A stretch of 46,044 nucleotides of DNA from NCBI GenBank assembly GCA_018830135.1, contig JAHJTB010000520.1, positions 1 to 46,044 on the forward strand. Direction: 5' to 3'. Shown here piece after piece: positions 1 to 7,582 of this stretch (positions within the stretch are counted from its first letter, which is position 1; each line of letters starts with the position of its first letter). Both the position numbers and the translations under genes were made by a program. The notes beneath the pieces were generated by a model. It had not been told where the DNA came from and did no database searches. It saw only the letters and a program-made list of their open reading frames with translations. Source of the DNA: Pseudomonadota bacterium (GTDB lineage: Bacteria; Desulfobacterota; Desulfarculia; Adiutricales; JAGVGV01).

Positions 1-28
1 CTTCTACAAAATCACCGAATGCGCTCAT
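1..28 (-). CDS. 5' end of an unidentified minus-strand gene (partial)
   Basis: Only the first nine codons lie inside the window (MSAFGDFVE). The ATG at 28-26 has a good Shine-Dalgarno (CCAGGAG) a few bases upstream on the minus strand. A strong sigma-70-type promoter (132-161) points at it with a leader of roughly 100 nt. Promoter, ribosome site and start together make a real gene likely. Its function cannot be told from nine residues. Confidence 0.55.
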
Positions 29-131
29 AGACGCTCCTGGTTGAACGACCCCGACGGTCGAGCGGTATGTCTGCCCTCTCGCCTGTATCTACTCCGATAT
101 TGGAAAATAGGTCCTGCCCGGACACCACCAA

Positions 132-161
132 AAATTACCATATAGACGTAAAAGGTGTCAA
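132..161 (-). promoter_or_regulatory. Sigma-70-type promoter for the partial minus-strand gene
   Basis: On the minus strand a perfect -35 TTGACA (161-156) is separated by 18 bases from TAATTT (137-132). The expected start is near 125. It faces the gene beginning at 28. Confidence 0.6.
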
Positions 162-290
162 TAGCGACCTCATTCCATGACGGCCTCGGATTCTATCCGG
201 ACCGCGGGTCATTCCCTTTGCCGGCCTCGCTCCGGGATGGACTCCGGCCCGGACCTCTGCCCGGCGACAATCGGGGCGCAAGGTTTTTAT

Positions 291-319
291 TTGACGATGG
301 CCTTGATTTTTCTTAGTAT
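291..319 (+). promoter_or_regulatory. Sigma-70-type promoter for the CBS/ACT gene
   Basis: TTGACG (291-296), a 17-base spacer, then TAGTAT (314-319). Transcription should start near 326, about 50 nt before the ATG at 378. It argues against longer reading-frame starts further upstream, such as 177. Confidence 0.65.
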
Positions 320-377
320 TGGGTCTAGTACCTTTTACAAATTAGATGGCCGCACAAGGCCCCAGAGGAGGTCGAGG

Positions 378-1016
378 ATGAAAATTAAGCACTGGATGAC
401 TACGGACCCTATCACCGTCACGCCGGACACGCTGATCGTGGACGCGAAAAAGATCATGAAGGACCACCGGATCAGACGCCTGCCGGTCGTTGAAAAAGGC
501 AAGCTGGCCGGAATCGTCACCTACCGGAACATCATCGAAGCCTCGCCTTCGGCCGCGACCTCCCTGAGCATACACGAGTTGAACTACCTCATCCTCAAGC
601 TCACGGTCAAGGACGTCATGAAGAAGAAGGTGGTCACCGTGAGCCCCGAAGATTCCGTCATCGACGTCATCCTCGAGGGCCATAAAAAGGGTGTCGGGGC
701 CTTCCCGGTCGTGGAAAACGATAAGCTGATCGGCATCGTTACCGAGACCGAAATCGTCAACTCCATGGTTCAGCTTTTCGGAACGCGGGCCGAATCCGAG
801 ATTATCGGCCTTGAAAACGTGGGCCCGGAAGACGCCGTGGGCGTGTTCCGACGCATCGCCGAAATCGTGGAAAACCACAATCTTCCGCTCTTGGGCATGT
901 TCGCTCTTCCCAAACGGCAGACTGCGGGCAACCGCGTTTATATCCGGGTCAAGACCAAGAACACCAAGCCTCTGATCGACGATCTGGTGGCTGCGGGATT
1001 TGAAATCGGCGACTGA
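378..1016 (+). CDS. CBS-pair protein with C-terminal ACT-like domain (AcuB-like)
   Basis: 212 aa. Two CBS motifs form a Bateman module: residues about 7-55 (RLPVVEKGKLAGIVTYRNI) and about 79-130 (FPVVENDKLIGIVTETEI). The remaining 75 residues look like an ACT domain ending in LVAAGFEIGD. CBS pairs bind adenine nucleotides and ACT domains bind small ligands, so the likely role is a cytosolic ligand or energy sensor. The substrate is unknown. The start at 378 is chosen because AGGAGGTCGAGG lies directly upstream and the promoter at 291-319 would place any earlier start outside the transcript. The frame stays open upstream to 177, but that stretch resembles no domain. The gene is followed by a strong hairpin and appears to be a single-gene unit. 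Confidence 0.88.
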   Translation: MKIKHWMTTDPITVTPDTLIVDAKKIMKDHRIRRLPVVEKGKLAGIVTYRNIIEASPSAATSLSIHELNYLILKLTVKDVMKKKVVTVSPEDSVIDVILEGHKKGVGAFPVVENDKLIGIVTETEIVNSMVQLFGTRAESEIIGLENVGPEDAVGVFRRIAEIVENHNLPLLGMFALPKRQTAGNRVYIRVKTKNTKPLIDDLVAAGFEIGD

Positions 1017-1028
1017 CCCCATTTTACC

Positions 1029-1056
1029 GGTCGGCCCGTCTCCGGACGGGCCGACC
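1029..1056 (+). terminator. Hairpin terminator after the CBS/ACT gene
   Basis: Perfect 12-bp GC-rich stem (GGTCGGCCCGTC / GACGGGCCGACC) with a TCCG loop, 12 nt past the stop codon. There is no clear T tract after it, so termination efficiency is uncertain. Confidence 0.6.
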
Positions 1057-1186
1057 CGGACCGGACTCTTTCCATGGGCCGTGGCGGCAACCTGCTCGAC
1101 GAGGGCGGCCGGCATGAACCGTTGCCCCGTTCGCCAACTCCGAACCTGCGACCATTGCGGTCCGTTATTCAAGTTTGGTATACGCC

Positions 1187-1417
1187 ATGACGAAACCCAA
1201 GGACATTGAGAGCCTGATTTCCAGGGCTCGCGAACTGTGCCATGACATGAACCAGCCCCTGACGGTCATCATGGCCCGGAGCGAGCTCCTGATGATGAAG
1301 TCGCCGCCCGACGGAGCGGACTATGGCTCCGGAAAACAAATATTCGACCAGGCCGAAAAACTGAACGGCCTGATCAACGATCTCCGCAATCTGCTCAAAA
1401 GCTTCCCGAGCCCATGA
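1187..1417 (+). CDS. Stand-alone histidine kinase DHp (HisKA-like) domain protein
   Basis: 76 aa. The centre reads HDMNQPLTVIMARSELLMM, the H-box of sensor kinases of the HExNQPL class, followed by a second helix (QAEKLNGLINDLRNLL). These are the two helices of a dimerisation/phosphoacceptor domain. The ORF then stops: there is no HATPase_c domain before or after it. It may be a phosphotransfer or dimerisation partner, or a remnant. The ATG at 1187 is preferred, with a TTG at 1175 possible; neither has a convincing ribosome site. The gene lies between a terminator hairpin and the amidohydrolase, with no sensor kinase or regulator adjacent. Confidence 0.6.
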   Translation: MTKPKDIESLISRARELCHDMNQPLTVIMARSELLMMKSPPDGADYGSGKQIFDQAEKLNGLINDLRNLLKSFPSP

Positions 1418-1546
1418 TCGCTCCGGGCCGTTCCGATCGGCCCGGGTCCCGCGCCGCCGCGCCGGTATCCGGCTTACCCGAATATCGTCGTCCCCTCTTC
1501 CCCGGCCCCTTGCCTCCGGGTGGTCAGGCCGATACCGGGCCGGATC

Positions 1547-2752
1547 ATGTCTGAAGACATTCGGACGAGCCTTGCGCCGGATTGCGGAGCCGAGACCCGG
1601 TTCCTGGACCCGTCTGCTTCCTATCTGGTCTTGGCGGACCGGATATGGGCCGAGCCGGGCCGCGTCCTGGCTCCGGGCTGGCTGCTGGTCCGGGGCGGAC
1701 GGGTGGCAGACTCGGGTTCGGGACCGTTTCCCCAAACCGACCGGGTCTCATGCCTGGACCTGAGGGGATTTGACCTGACCCCGGGCCTGATCGACGTCCA
1801 TGTACACCTGGACCTGGACCCGGGCTCCGGCGCCGGACTCGAGGCCCGGATCGAGGGGGCCGCGATCTCGGGCCTGGCCGCGGTCCGGGACGGCGGCTCG
1901 GCCGGCGGCCGGATTCTGGCGTCCCGGGAGCGGGTCGAGAGACGCTTGCGGCTGCGAGCCGCCGGTCCGGCCCTGTTCGCCCCCGGCCGCTACGGCCGGT
2001 TCATCGGCCGGCCGGTGGCGAACCGGGACGAAATGGCCTCGACCGTCGAAGAACTGGCCGGGGCCGGGGCCGACCTCGTCAAGGTCCTCGCCTCCGGTCC
2101 CGTCGCCCTGGATGCCTTCGGCCGGGTCGGGCCGCCTCAGTTCAGCCGCTCCGACCTGGTTTTTCTGGCCGCTCTGGCCCGTGAGCGCGGCCTTCCCCTC
2201 ATGGCCCACGCCAATGGTCCCGAGGCGGTGACCCACTGCATCGCGGCCGGGGTCGACTCGATCGAGCATGGCTACTTCATGGGCGACGAAGCCCTGCGCC
2301 GGCTGGCCGCTTCCGATACGGTCTGGGTCCCGACCATCGAACCCATGGCCGCCCTGGGACGCATCGAGGCGGAACGGCCCCCCCGGGCCCACCTGATCGA
2401 ACGGACGGTGCGCCACCAGGTCGAACAACTGGCCCGGGCCCGGCAACTCGGCGTTCGACTGGCCACCGGCACGGACGCCGGCGCCCCGGGCGTCGAATTC
2501 GGCCCGGGCCTGCGGAGTGAACTCGCCTGGTGGTTCCAGGCCGGACTCGACCATCAGGAGGTCCTGGCCGCGGCCACGTTTCAGGCCGCCGAACTCCTGG
2601 GGCTGGCCGATGACCTGGGCCGTCTGACCCAAGGGGCCATGGCCTTCCTGATCGGGTACGACCGGGCCCGTCCCCTGGACCGGGCCCTGACCCGACCGCC
2701 CGATCTGGTCATCCGGCCGGGCGCCCCGGGACCGGTCCGCCGCGTTCCATAA
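1547..2752 (+). CDS. Amidohydrolase family protein (imidazolonepropionase/prolidase-like)
   Basis: 401 aa. It has the metal-dependent hydrolase layout: an N-terminal beta-sandwich strand, GLIDVHVHL with H85 and H87, LVKVLASG with K179 as the likely carbamylated bridging lysine, H221 in MAHANG, H241 in EHGYFMG and D310 in GTDAGAP. A complete ligand set suggests an active binuclear enzyme acting on an amide or cyclic amide. The substrate cannot be told. ATG 1547 (MSEDIRTS) is preferred over the in-frame GTG at 1520, which would add nine low-complexity residues. No strong ribosome site is visible for either. The gene stands before the ParB/SPL pair with a 43-nt gap. Confidence 0.85.
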   Translation: MSEDIRTSLAPDCGAETRFLDPSASYLVLADRIWAEPGRVLAPGWLLVRGGRVADSGSGPFPQTDRVSCLDLRGFDLTPGLIDVHVHLDLDPGSGAGLEARIEGAAISGLAAVRDGGSAGGRILASRERVERRLRLRAAGPALFAPGRYGRFIGRPVANRDEMASTVEELAGAGADLVKVLASGPVALDAFGRVGPPQFSRSDLVFLAALARERGLPLMAHANGPEAVTHCIAAGVDSIEHGYFMGDEALRRLAASDTVWVPTIEPMAALGRIEAERPPRAHLIERTVRHQVEQLARARQLGVRLATGTDAGAPGVEFGPGLRSELAWWFQAGLDHQEVLAAATFQAAELLGLADDLGRLTQGAMAFLIGYDRARPLDRALTRPPDLVIRPGAPGPVRRVP

Positions 2753-2795
2753 ACCGGAAAATCCCGGATATTTTTTTTCCAATGGGGGAATGCCG

Positions 2796-3755
2796 ATGCG
2801 TGATGTCCGTTACGAAGTCGTCCGGGACGACGAAATCGAAGAGGAAGTCCTCTTTCAACTGAGCTGGGGCTATGACCCGGCGCCCTTGAAAAAGTCGCTG
2901 GACCAGGTCGGCCAGATATCCCCGCTCGTGCTTCTGACTCGCCCGCCCGGTTACCGCCTGGTATGCGGCTATCGCCGCCGTCGGGCTCTGAAGGAGTTGG
3001 GGGTCCGGGAATATCACGCCCTGATCCTCGCCCCCGAGGTCACGGAACAAGAGGCCCTCATGCTGGCCCTGGAGGACAATCTGGGACACCGCATGTTCAA
3101 CGACACGGAAAAGGCCATGGCCCTCCGGTCCCTGGCCCGCTTTCTCGACCCGGGAGACCTGGCCACGATTTACCTGCCCCGCCTGGGCCTGCCCCCCACA
3201 CCCGAATTCCTCGATCGCTACCTCAAGCTGGTCGAACTCGGACCGGAAGGCCTGGACGCTTTGGCCAGCGGCGTCCTGGACCCGGAAACCGCCGAGACCC
3301 TGCTCGAACTCTCTCCGGATGACCGGGCCGCCGCCTCGTCGCTGCTGGACGCACTCCGGCCGGGTCTGAACAAAAGACGCCAGATATTGACCTGGCTGAC
3401 CGAGATCGCCCGGCGGGATGAGCGGACCCTGGCCGGGATATTGTCCGAACCCGGTTTCAGGGCCATCCTGGATGACGAGTCCCTGAATCGGCCTCTGAGA
3501 ACCGCCCGGGTCCGGACCCTGCTCTACGCCCGTCGCTACCCCGTGGTCTCCCGCCTGGAGTCGGAGCGCGCCGCCCGGATGAGGGCCCTCCGGCTCCCGC
3601 CCTCGATCAGACTCAAGCCGCCTTTGAACTTCGAGGGCCTGGACTTTTCGCTGGAAATCTCCTTTGTCGACCTCGAGGGCCTGCGACAGGCCGGCCGGAC
3701 CGTTCAGGACCTGCTGGCCAGCCCCGATCTGGCCGCCTTGATCGAGCTGGGCTGA
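2796..3755 (+). CDS. ParB/Spo0J-type nuclease-domain protein
   Basis: 319 aa. The N-terminal third is a ParB N-terminal domain: LDQVGQISPLVLLTRP, then the box GYRLVCGYRRRRAL, the counterpart of the GERRxRA motif that binds CTP/phosphate in ParB proteins. An ALEDNLGHRMFNDTEKA segment corresponds to the helix after the box. The rest is helical and resembles the ParB central region only loosely. There is no ParA nearby, so chromosome partition is unlikely. The stop overlaps the start of the radical SAM gene (TGATG), so translation is coupled. ATG 2796 is chosen because GGGGGAA sits 7 nt upstream, while the ATG at 2790 abuts that sequence. Function is not known. Confidence 0.8.
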   Translation: MRDVRYEVVRDDEIEEEVLFQLSWGYDPAPLKKSLDQVGQISPLVLLTRPPGYRLVCGYRRRRALKELGVREYHALILAPEVTEQEALMLALEDNLGHRMFNDTEKAMALRSLARFLDPGDLATIYLPRLGLPPTPEFLDRYLKLVELGPEGLDALASGVLDPETAETLLELSPDDRAAASSLLDALRPGLNKRRQILTWLTEIARRDERTLAGILSEPGFRAILDDESLNRPLRTARVRTLLYARRYPVVSRLESERAARMRALRLPPSIRLKPPLNFEGLDFSLEISFVDLEGLRQAGRTVQDLLASPDLAALIELG

Positions 3756-4813
3756 TGTCTCGGTTCCGACTCCCTCGTTCCCTGATCGCCGAAACCGGGC
3801 TGCTCGAAACCCCCTTGGGCAGGCGGCTTTCCGAGCGGCTGACCGTGGCCGAGCCTCGCCCAAGCATCCAGCCGGCCGATTATCCCGGCTTCGGGCCGGA
3901 CGACCTGCTCCTGACCCGGCATCGCGGCGAGTTCGTCAAGCCCTGTCCGGGAACCCGGGGCTACATCTGCTGCGGCCTCCAGATCATTCACTTCGGCCTG
4001 GGCTGCACCCTGGACTGCACCTACTGCATTCTGCAGGGCTACCTGGACACCCGGGCTCTGGTCCTGTTCGGCAACCTGGAAGCGAAACTGGATCGGGTAG
4101 GCGACATGCTGGATCAGACCGACTCGCCCCACCGTTACTGCACCGGCGAGTTCACCGACAGCCTGCTTCTCGAGGGCCTGACCGGACTGGGCGCCCGGTT
4201 AGTCCGCCTGTTCGCCGGCTTCCCCGGAAAACTCCTGGAACTCAAGACCAAGACCGATCACATCGAAAGCCTTTGCGGCCTGGACCACGGCGGACGGACC
4301 GTGGTCTCCTTTTCCGTCAACGCGCCGGCCGTGGCCGCCCGGGAGGAGTCCGGGGCGGCCACGCTGGCCCGCCGCCTGGCGGCCGCCTCCCGCCTGGCCG
4401 AATCGGGTTATCGCCTCGGCTTCCACTTCGATCCCTTGATTCGTCATCCGGGCTGGGAACCCGGTTATCGGGAAACCGTGGCCCGCATATTCGAGGCAGT
4501 TCCCGCGGAACGGATCGCCTGGATCAGCCTGGGCGCCTTTCGCTACCTGCCCCGACTCAAGGCCGTCGTGGCCCGCCGGCATCCCCGGACCCGGATCATG
4601 GACGGTGAATTCGTCCTGGCCGGCGACGGCAAGATGCGCTACGTGCGCCCTTTGCGCGTCGAAATGTACCGGGTTCTGGTAAAAGCCATCCGAAAAGCCT
4701 CGCCGGACGCCTGCGTCTATCTCTGTATGGAAAACGGGCGGGTCTGGCGTGAGGTCTTCGGTTTCGATCCCGCTCCGGATGGCCTGATCCGCATGCTCGA
4801 CCAGCGGGTTTGA
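3755..4813 (+). CDS. Spore photoproduct lyase-family radical SAM protein
   Basis: 352 aa. The radical SAM cluster motif is GCTLDCTYCILQGYL (C84, C88, C91), preceded by GYICCG with C72 and C73. The layout (KPCPGTRGYICCG, then the cluster, then TGEFTDSLLLEGL and ELKTKTDHI) matches the SPL-like subfamily. Classical SPL reverses UV thymine dimers in spores. No other sporulation gene is visible here, so a different DNA or nucleotide substrate is likely (inference). The A of its ATG is the last base of the ParB-domain stop codon. The pair is probably one functional unit. Confidence 0.85.
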   Translation: MSRFRLPRSLIAETGLLETPLGRRLSERLTVAEPRPSIQPADYPGFGPDDLLLTRHRGEFVKPCPGTRGYICCGLQIIHFGLGCTLDCTYCILQGYLDTRALVLFGNLEAKLDRVGDMLDQTDSPHRYCTGEFTDSLLLEGLTGLGARLVRLFAGFPGKLLELKTKTDHIESLCGLDHGGRTVVSFSVNAPAVAAREESGAATLARRLAAASRLAESGYRLGFHFDPLIRHPGWEPGYRETVARIFEAVPAERIAWISLGAFRYLPRLKAVVARRHPRTRIMDGEFVLAGDGKMRYVRPLRVEMYRVLVKAIRKASPDACVYLCMENGRVWREVFGFDPAPDGLIRMLDQRV

Positions 4814-4869
4814 AGCCAAGGCCCCCCCTGGAAGGCCGCCCCCCAACTCAAACTCGGCGGCTCAAATTT

Positions 4870-4899
4870 TTGTGGCCCTGAAAAAGGGCCTGTGATAAA
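4870..4899 (+). promoter_or_regulatory. Candidate promoter with an inverted repeat in its spacer
   Basis: TTGTGG (4870-4875) and an extended -10 TGTGATAAA (4891-4899) lie 18 bases apart upstream of the NifU-domain gene. The spacer contains GGCCCT/AGGGCC (4874-4890) with a 5-base loop, which could be an operator or simply a hairpin. The match to consensus is only moderate. Confidence 0.35.
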
Positions 4900-4947
4900 C
4901 TCAACCAAGATAGCCGAGCCGGGGGTACCCGGCCCAGGAGGACTTTA

Positions 4948-5172
4948 ATGAAAGAAAAAGTCGAAGCAGCCTTGAACAAAATCAGACCCCAACTCCAGGC
5001 CGACGGCGGCGGGGTGGAACTCGTTGACGTGGCCGATGACGGCGTGGTGCGCCTCAAGCTGACCGGCGCCTGTCACGGCTGCCCCATGAGCCAGATGACT
5101 TTGAAGATGGGCATCGAAAAGGTGCTCAAGCAGGAAGTCCCGGAAGTCGAACGGGTCGAATCCGTCAACTGA
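4948..5172 (+). CDS. NifU C-terminal-domain iron-sulfur scaffold protein
   Basis: 74 aa, the usual length of a free-standing NifU-like (Nfu) domain. The signature is GACHGCPMSQMTLKMGIE, whose CHGC cysteine pair binds or transfers an Fe-S cluster. The N-terminus (LNKIRPQLQADGGGVELVDV) is also typical of the family. The start is set by CCCAGGAGGACTTTAATG. It probably acts in general Fe-S cluster delivery in the cytosol. The gene alone does not imply nitrogen fixation. Confidence 0.93.
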   Translation: MKEKVEAALNKIRPQLQADGGGVELVDVADDGVVRLKLTGACHGCPMSQMTLKMGIEKVLKQEVPEVERVESVN

Positions 5173-5236
5173 CGTCCTGGCCCACATCGCTTGCCGGCGG
5201 CCCTCCGTGGGCCGGCGGACCCTGAGGTCACCCGGC

Positions 5237-5848
5237 ATGACCAACCATTCTACGCGATTATCGAAGCCAGCGGGGCCGATCCGCGCTTTTTGCCTGGCGG
5301 CCGTCGTCTGTATGGCGGCCGCTTTGCTCGTCTCCGCCTGCGGCACGTCCATGAGCATGCCCTGGACCACCGTTTATGGTTCGGCCCGTGACCAGCGCTC
5401 CATCGGCGAACAGGTCGACGACCAGAAAATCAGCGCCCGCATCAAATACGACATCATCAACGACAGTCTCACCGAGGGCCTGGATATTTCCGTCTATACC
5501 TATCTCGGCCAGGTCTTCCTGATCGGCGAGATCGTGCGGCCCGAACAGGAAGCCCGGGCCCGGACCGTGGACGGAGTCGAATCGGTCACCGCCTTCCTCC
5601 CCCTCAAGGCCGACGGCGGCACCGAAGCCTACCTGGCCGATGCCCGGATCACCACCGAAGTCAAAGCTAAACTGATCGCCGACCGGTCCATCTCCTCCAC
5701 CCAGATCGAGGTCAAGACCATTCAAAGCCAGGTCGTACTCCTGGGCCTGGTCGCCCGGCCCGAGGAACGGGACCTGGCCGTCCAATACGCTCAGGCAGTT
5801 CAGGGCGTTCGAGAGGTCCGCTCCTTCATCATCGTTTCCGCCCGGTAA
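5237..5848 (+). CDS. BON-domain lipoprotein (OsmY/DolP-like)
   Basis: 203 aa. A signal peptide ends in LVSAC, with lipidated Cys35, so the mature protein is a lipoprotein. Two BON domains follow, about residues 55-120 (KISARIKYDIIND... QVFLIGEIV) and 130-203 (DARITTEVKAKLIAD... QVVLLGLVARPEE). BON domains bind phospholipid membranes; related DolP/OsmY proteins support envelope integrity. The ATG at 5237 follows TGAGGT. The upstream GTG at 5207 would only add ten residues. The next gene also ends in a BON domain. Confidence 0.88.
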   Translation: MTNHSTRLSKPAGPIRAFCLAAVVCMAAALLVSACGTSMSMPWTTVYGSARDQRSIGEQVDDQKISARIKYDIINDSLTEGLDISVYTYLGQVFLIGEIVRPEQEARARTVDGVESVTAFLPLKADGGTEAYLADARITTEVKAKLIADRSISSTQIEVKTIQSQVVLLGLVARPEERDLAVQYAQAVQGVREVRSFIIVSAR

Positions 5849-5989
5849 CCGCCCTCCAGCCTGACCCTGTTTTTTACGAGTCGTTAAATCGGCTGACAGG
5901 CCGGGGACCCACCGAGAGGCGCCCCGCGATATTCACAATATAACATATTGAATTATAATAAAAATATATCACAGGCCCTTCTTGCGCCT

Positions 5990-6006
5990 TTGGCATTTCT
6001 CTTGCT
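5990..6006 (+). promoter_or_regulatory. Sigma-54 (RpoN) promoter upstream of the kinase/BON gene
   Basis: TTGGCAT-N5-TTGCT with GG (5992-5993) and GC (6004-6005) exactly ten bases apart, very close to the RpoN consensus. The preceding 60 bases are strikingly AT-rich for this genome, as expected for a bendable or IHF-like region between enhancer and promoter. Transcription would start near 6017, giving a leader of about 78 nt before the GTG at 6095. Confidence 0.65.
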
Positions 6007-6094
6007 CTTTCCTTGGTCAGGCGCTTGCCGGACTTGAAGAGTCCTTGGAAGTCCAAAGGGGGAGACCGGAAGCCGTCCGAAGAAAGGAGACCCT

Positions 6095-6928
6095 GTGGCC
6101 ATTATCGCCATTTCCAGGCAGGTCGGGAGTTGGGGTGACGAAATCGCCGCCCTGACGGCCAAGCAGCTCGATTATGAACTGGTCGGACGCGACGAGATTC
6201 ACGCTCTGGCCGAAACCTGCGATGCCGAGTTCAAGGATGCCTGCGCGCTGTACGAATCGGAAATTCCCCGCGGTTTCTGGGAGCGCCATTTTTTCAAGAA
6301 TCCATCATACACCAGTCTGTTCGAGGCCTTGACCTGCGAACTGGCCGCCAGGGGCAATGTAGTGATCCTGGGTCGAGGGGCCCAAATCGTCCTGGGGGAA
6401 CTGTCGGGGGTCCTGAAGGTTCGGATCGTGGCTCCGACCAAGGCCCGGGTCCAACGGATCATGGAGCGGGAACGCCTGACCCCGGCCGAGGCCCAAGGCT
6501 TCGTCCACCGCTATGACCACCAGCGCCGGGCGCTCATCCAGTCCATTTACAGCCAGGACCTTTCCAATTGGGCGCTTTACGACATGGTTCTCAACACGGC
6601 GGCCCTCAAACCGGAAGCGGCCGCCGGCATCATTCTTCGCGCGGTGGAAACCATGGACCCGGCCCCGGATGAAGAGGCCTTGAAGGAAGGCCTCCGGCGA
6701 ACGGCCTTGGCCAAACGGGTGGAAAGCGCGATCCGGAAAAAGGTCGACGGCCTGTCCTATCAGAACATCGAAGTCGAGAGTCCCTCGCCCGGCCGGGTCG
6801 TCCTCAACGGCCTGGTCCAGGACAAGGCCGACGCGGACCTGGCCCGGCGAATCGCGGAAGGTTTCAAGGAACTGACCGAAGTGGACGACCGCATCCGGAC
6901 CATGGGCAGCAGCTTCTTTAAAATCTGA
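6095..6928 (+). CDS. Cytidylate kinase-like protein fused to a BON domain
   Basis: 277 aa. Residues 1-190 follow the cytidylate-kinase-like family (AIIAISRQVGSWGDEIA at the N-terminus, GNVVILGRGAQIVL and VRIVAPTKARVQRI further on). The P-loop reads GSWGDE, not GxGKST, so the phosphate-binding lysine of true CMP kinases is absent. That is normal for this subfamily and leaves kinase activity in doubt. Residues about 210-277 (VESAIRKKVDGLSYQNIEV... VVLNGLVQDKADADLA) form a BON domain. GTG 6095 follows AGAAAGGAGA. A sigma-54 promoter match precedes the gene. Confidence 0.8.
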   Translation: MAIIAISRQVGSWGDEIAALTAKQLDYELVGRDEIHALAETCDAEFKDACALYESEIPRGFWERHFFKNPSYTSLFEALTCELAARGNVVILGRGAQIVLGELSGVLKVRIVAPTKARVQRIMERERLTPAEAQGFVHRYDHQRRALIQSIYSQDLSNWALYDMVLNTAALKPEAAAGIILRAVETMDPAPDEEALKEGLRRTALAKRVESAIRKKVDGLSYQNIEVESPSPGRVVLNGLVQDKADADLARRIAEGFKELTEVDDRIRTMGSSFFKI

Positions 6929-6957
6929 AGCCCGGCGCTCCCGGGAAGCCCGCCTCG

Positions 6958-6994
6958 CGAACCGGGCGGACCGCAACGACGGCCGCCCGGTTCG
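6958..6994. terminator. Bidirectional hairpin between convergent genes
   Basis: Perfect 12-bp stem CGAACCGGGCGG (6958-6969) / CCGCCCGGTTCG (6983-6994) with a 13-nt loop. It sits between the plus-strand kinase/BON gene and the end of the minus-strand ATC-hydrolase-like gene. T tracts are weak on both sides. Confidence 0.6.
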
Positions 6995-7023
6995 GTTTCA
7001 GGTCCTCGACGGACGAAAGCCCC

Positions 7024-7524
7024 TTAACGCTTTTCGATGAAATGAATCTCGCAACAAGGATCGCCCGCGGTCATAAGCTGGACGTGTTTGATTTCGATGT
7101 CGGGGTTGACGATCTGCGCGGCCTCCTTTTCGAAACAGCCCATGGCCTTGCAGAAGCTGGCCGGGATGTCCAGGTCGGGGAACCACAGGCAGGGGGGAAA
7201 CAGCTTGTAGGCGACCACGCCGGGCTCGGGCCGGGACAACTCGGCCTTGTATCCGATGACGTCTCCGGTAGCCAGTTTGAAGTAGCTGGCCAGGGCCCAG
7301 GCGTCCGTCCCCTCGATGCCGAAGCCCTTCATGGCCGGAACCACGAAGCGTCTGGCATTGCCCCGCATGAAGGCTTCGAGGACTTCGGCGGTCTTGCCCT
7401 CCCCCAGTTCGGCGTGCATGGTCTTGACCAGGTGTTCGAAATAACGCCAGCCCGTATTGCCGGCGGCCTTGACCCTCCTGATTTCCGGCCATTTCCCGGC
7501 GGGCAGTTCAGGTTGCTTTTCCAT
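7024..7524 (-). CDS. L-2-amino-thiazoline-4-carboxylate hydrolase-like protein
   Basis: 166 aa, cytosolic, no signal or membrane segment. The sequence (FPPCLWFPDLDIPASFCKAM in the middle and AGDPCCEIHFIEKR at the end) resembles the ATC hydrolase-like family, which is widespread in anaerobes and mostly uncharacterised. Only a few members are known to open thiazoline rings. The conserved C-terminal CCEIHF and four further cysteines are visible. AAGGAGGC precedes the ATG at 7524. It is the last gene of a four-gene minus-strand run headed by threonine synthase. Family assignment is from memory of the motif and moderately sure; the reaction is uncertain. Confidence 0.6.
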   Translation of the reverse strand: MEKQPELPAGKWPEIRRVKAAGNTGWRYFEHLVKTMHAELGEGKTAEVLEAFMRGNARRFVVPAMKGFGIEGTDAWALASYFKLATGDVIGYKAELSRPEPGVVAYKLFPPCLWFPDLDIPASFCKAMGCFEKEAAQIVNPDIEIKHVQLMTAGDPCCEIHFIEKR

Positions 7525-7582
7525 CGGTATTGCCTCCTTTTACAAGCGGTTGGGCCCCGGCCTCATCGGCTTCGGGGCGTTT

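Noticed and set aside
177-377. N-terminal extension of the CBS/ACT protein
   Set aside because: The extra 67 residues match nothing, and the promoter at 291-319 lies inside the extension. The ATG at 378 has an ideal ribosome site.
3755-4813. Evidence of sporulation from the SPL-like gene
   Set aside because: SPL-like radical SAM proteins occur in non-sporulating Gram-negative bacteria, and no sporulation gene is present here.
4870-4890. Intrinsic terminator after the SPL-like gene
   Set aside because: The hairpin is followed by no T tract on the plus strand. It overlaps a promoter-like sequence instead.
4948-5172. Nitrogen fixation cluster
   Set aside because: A lone NifU C-terminal domain protein is a general Fe-S scaffold. 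No other nif gene is visible.
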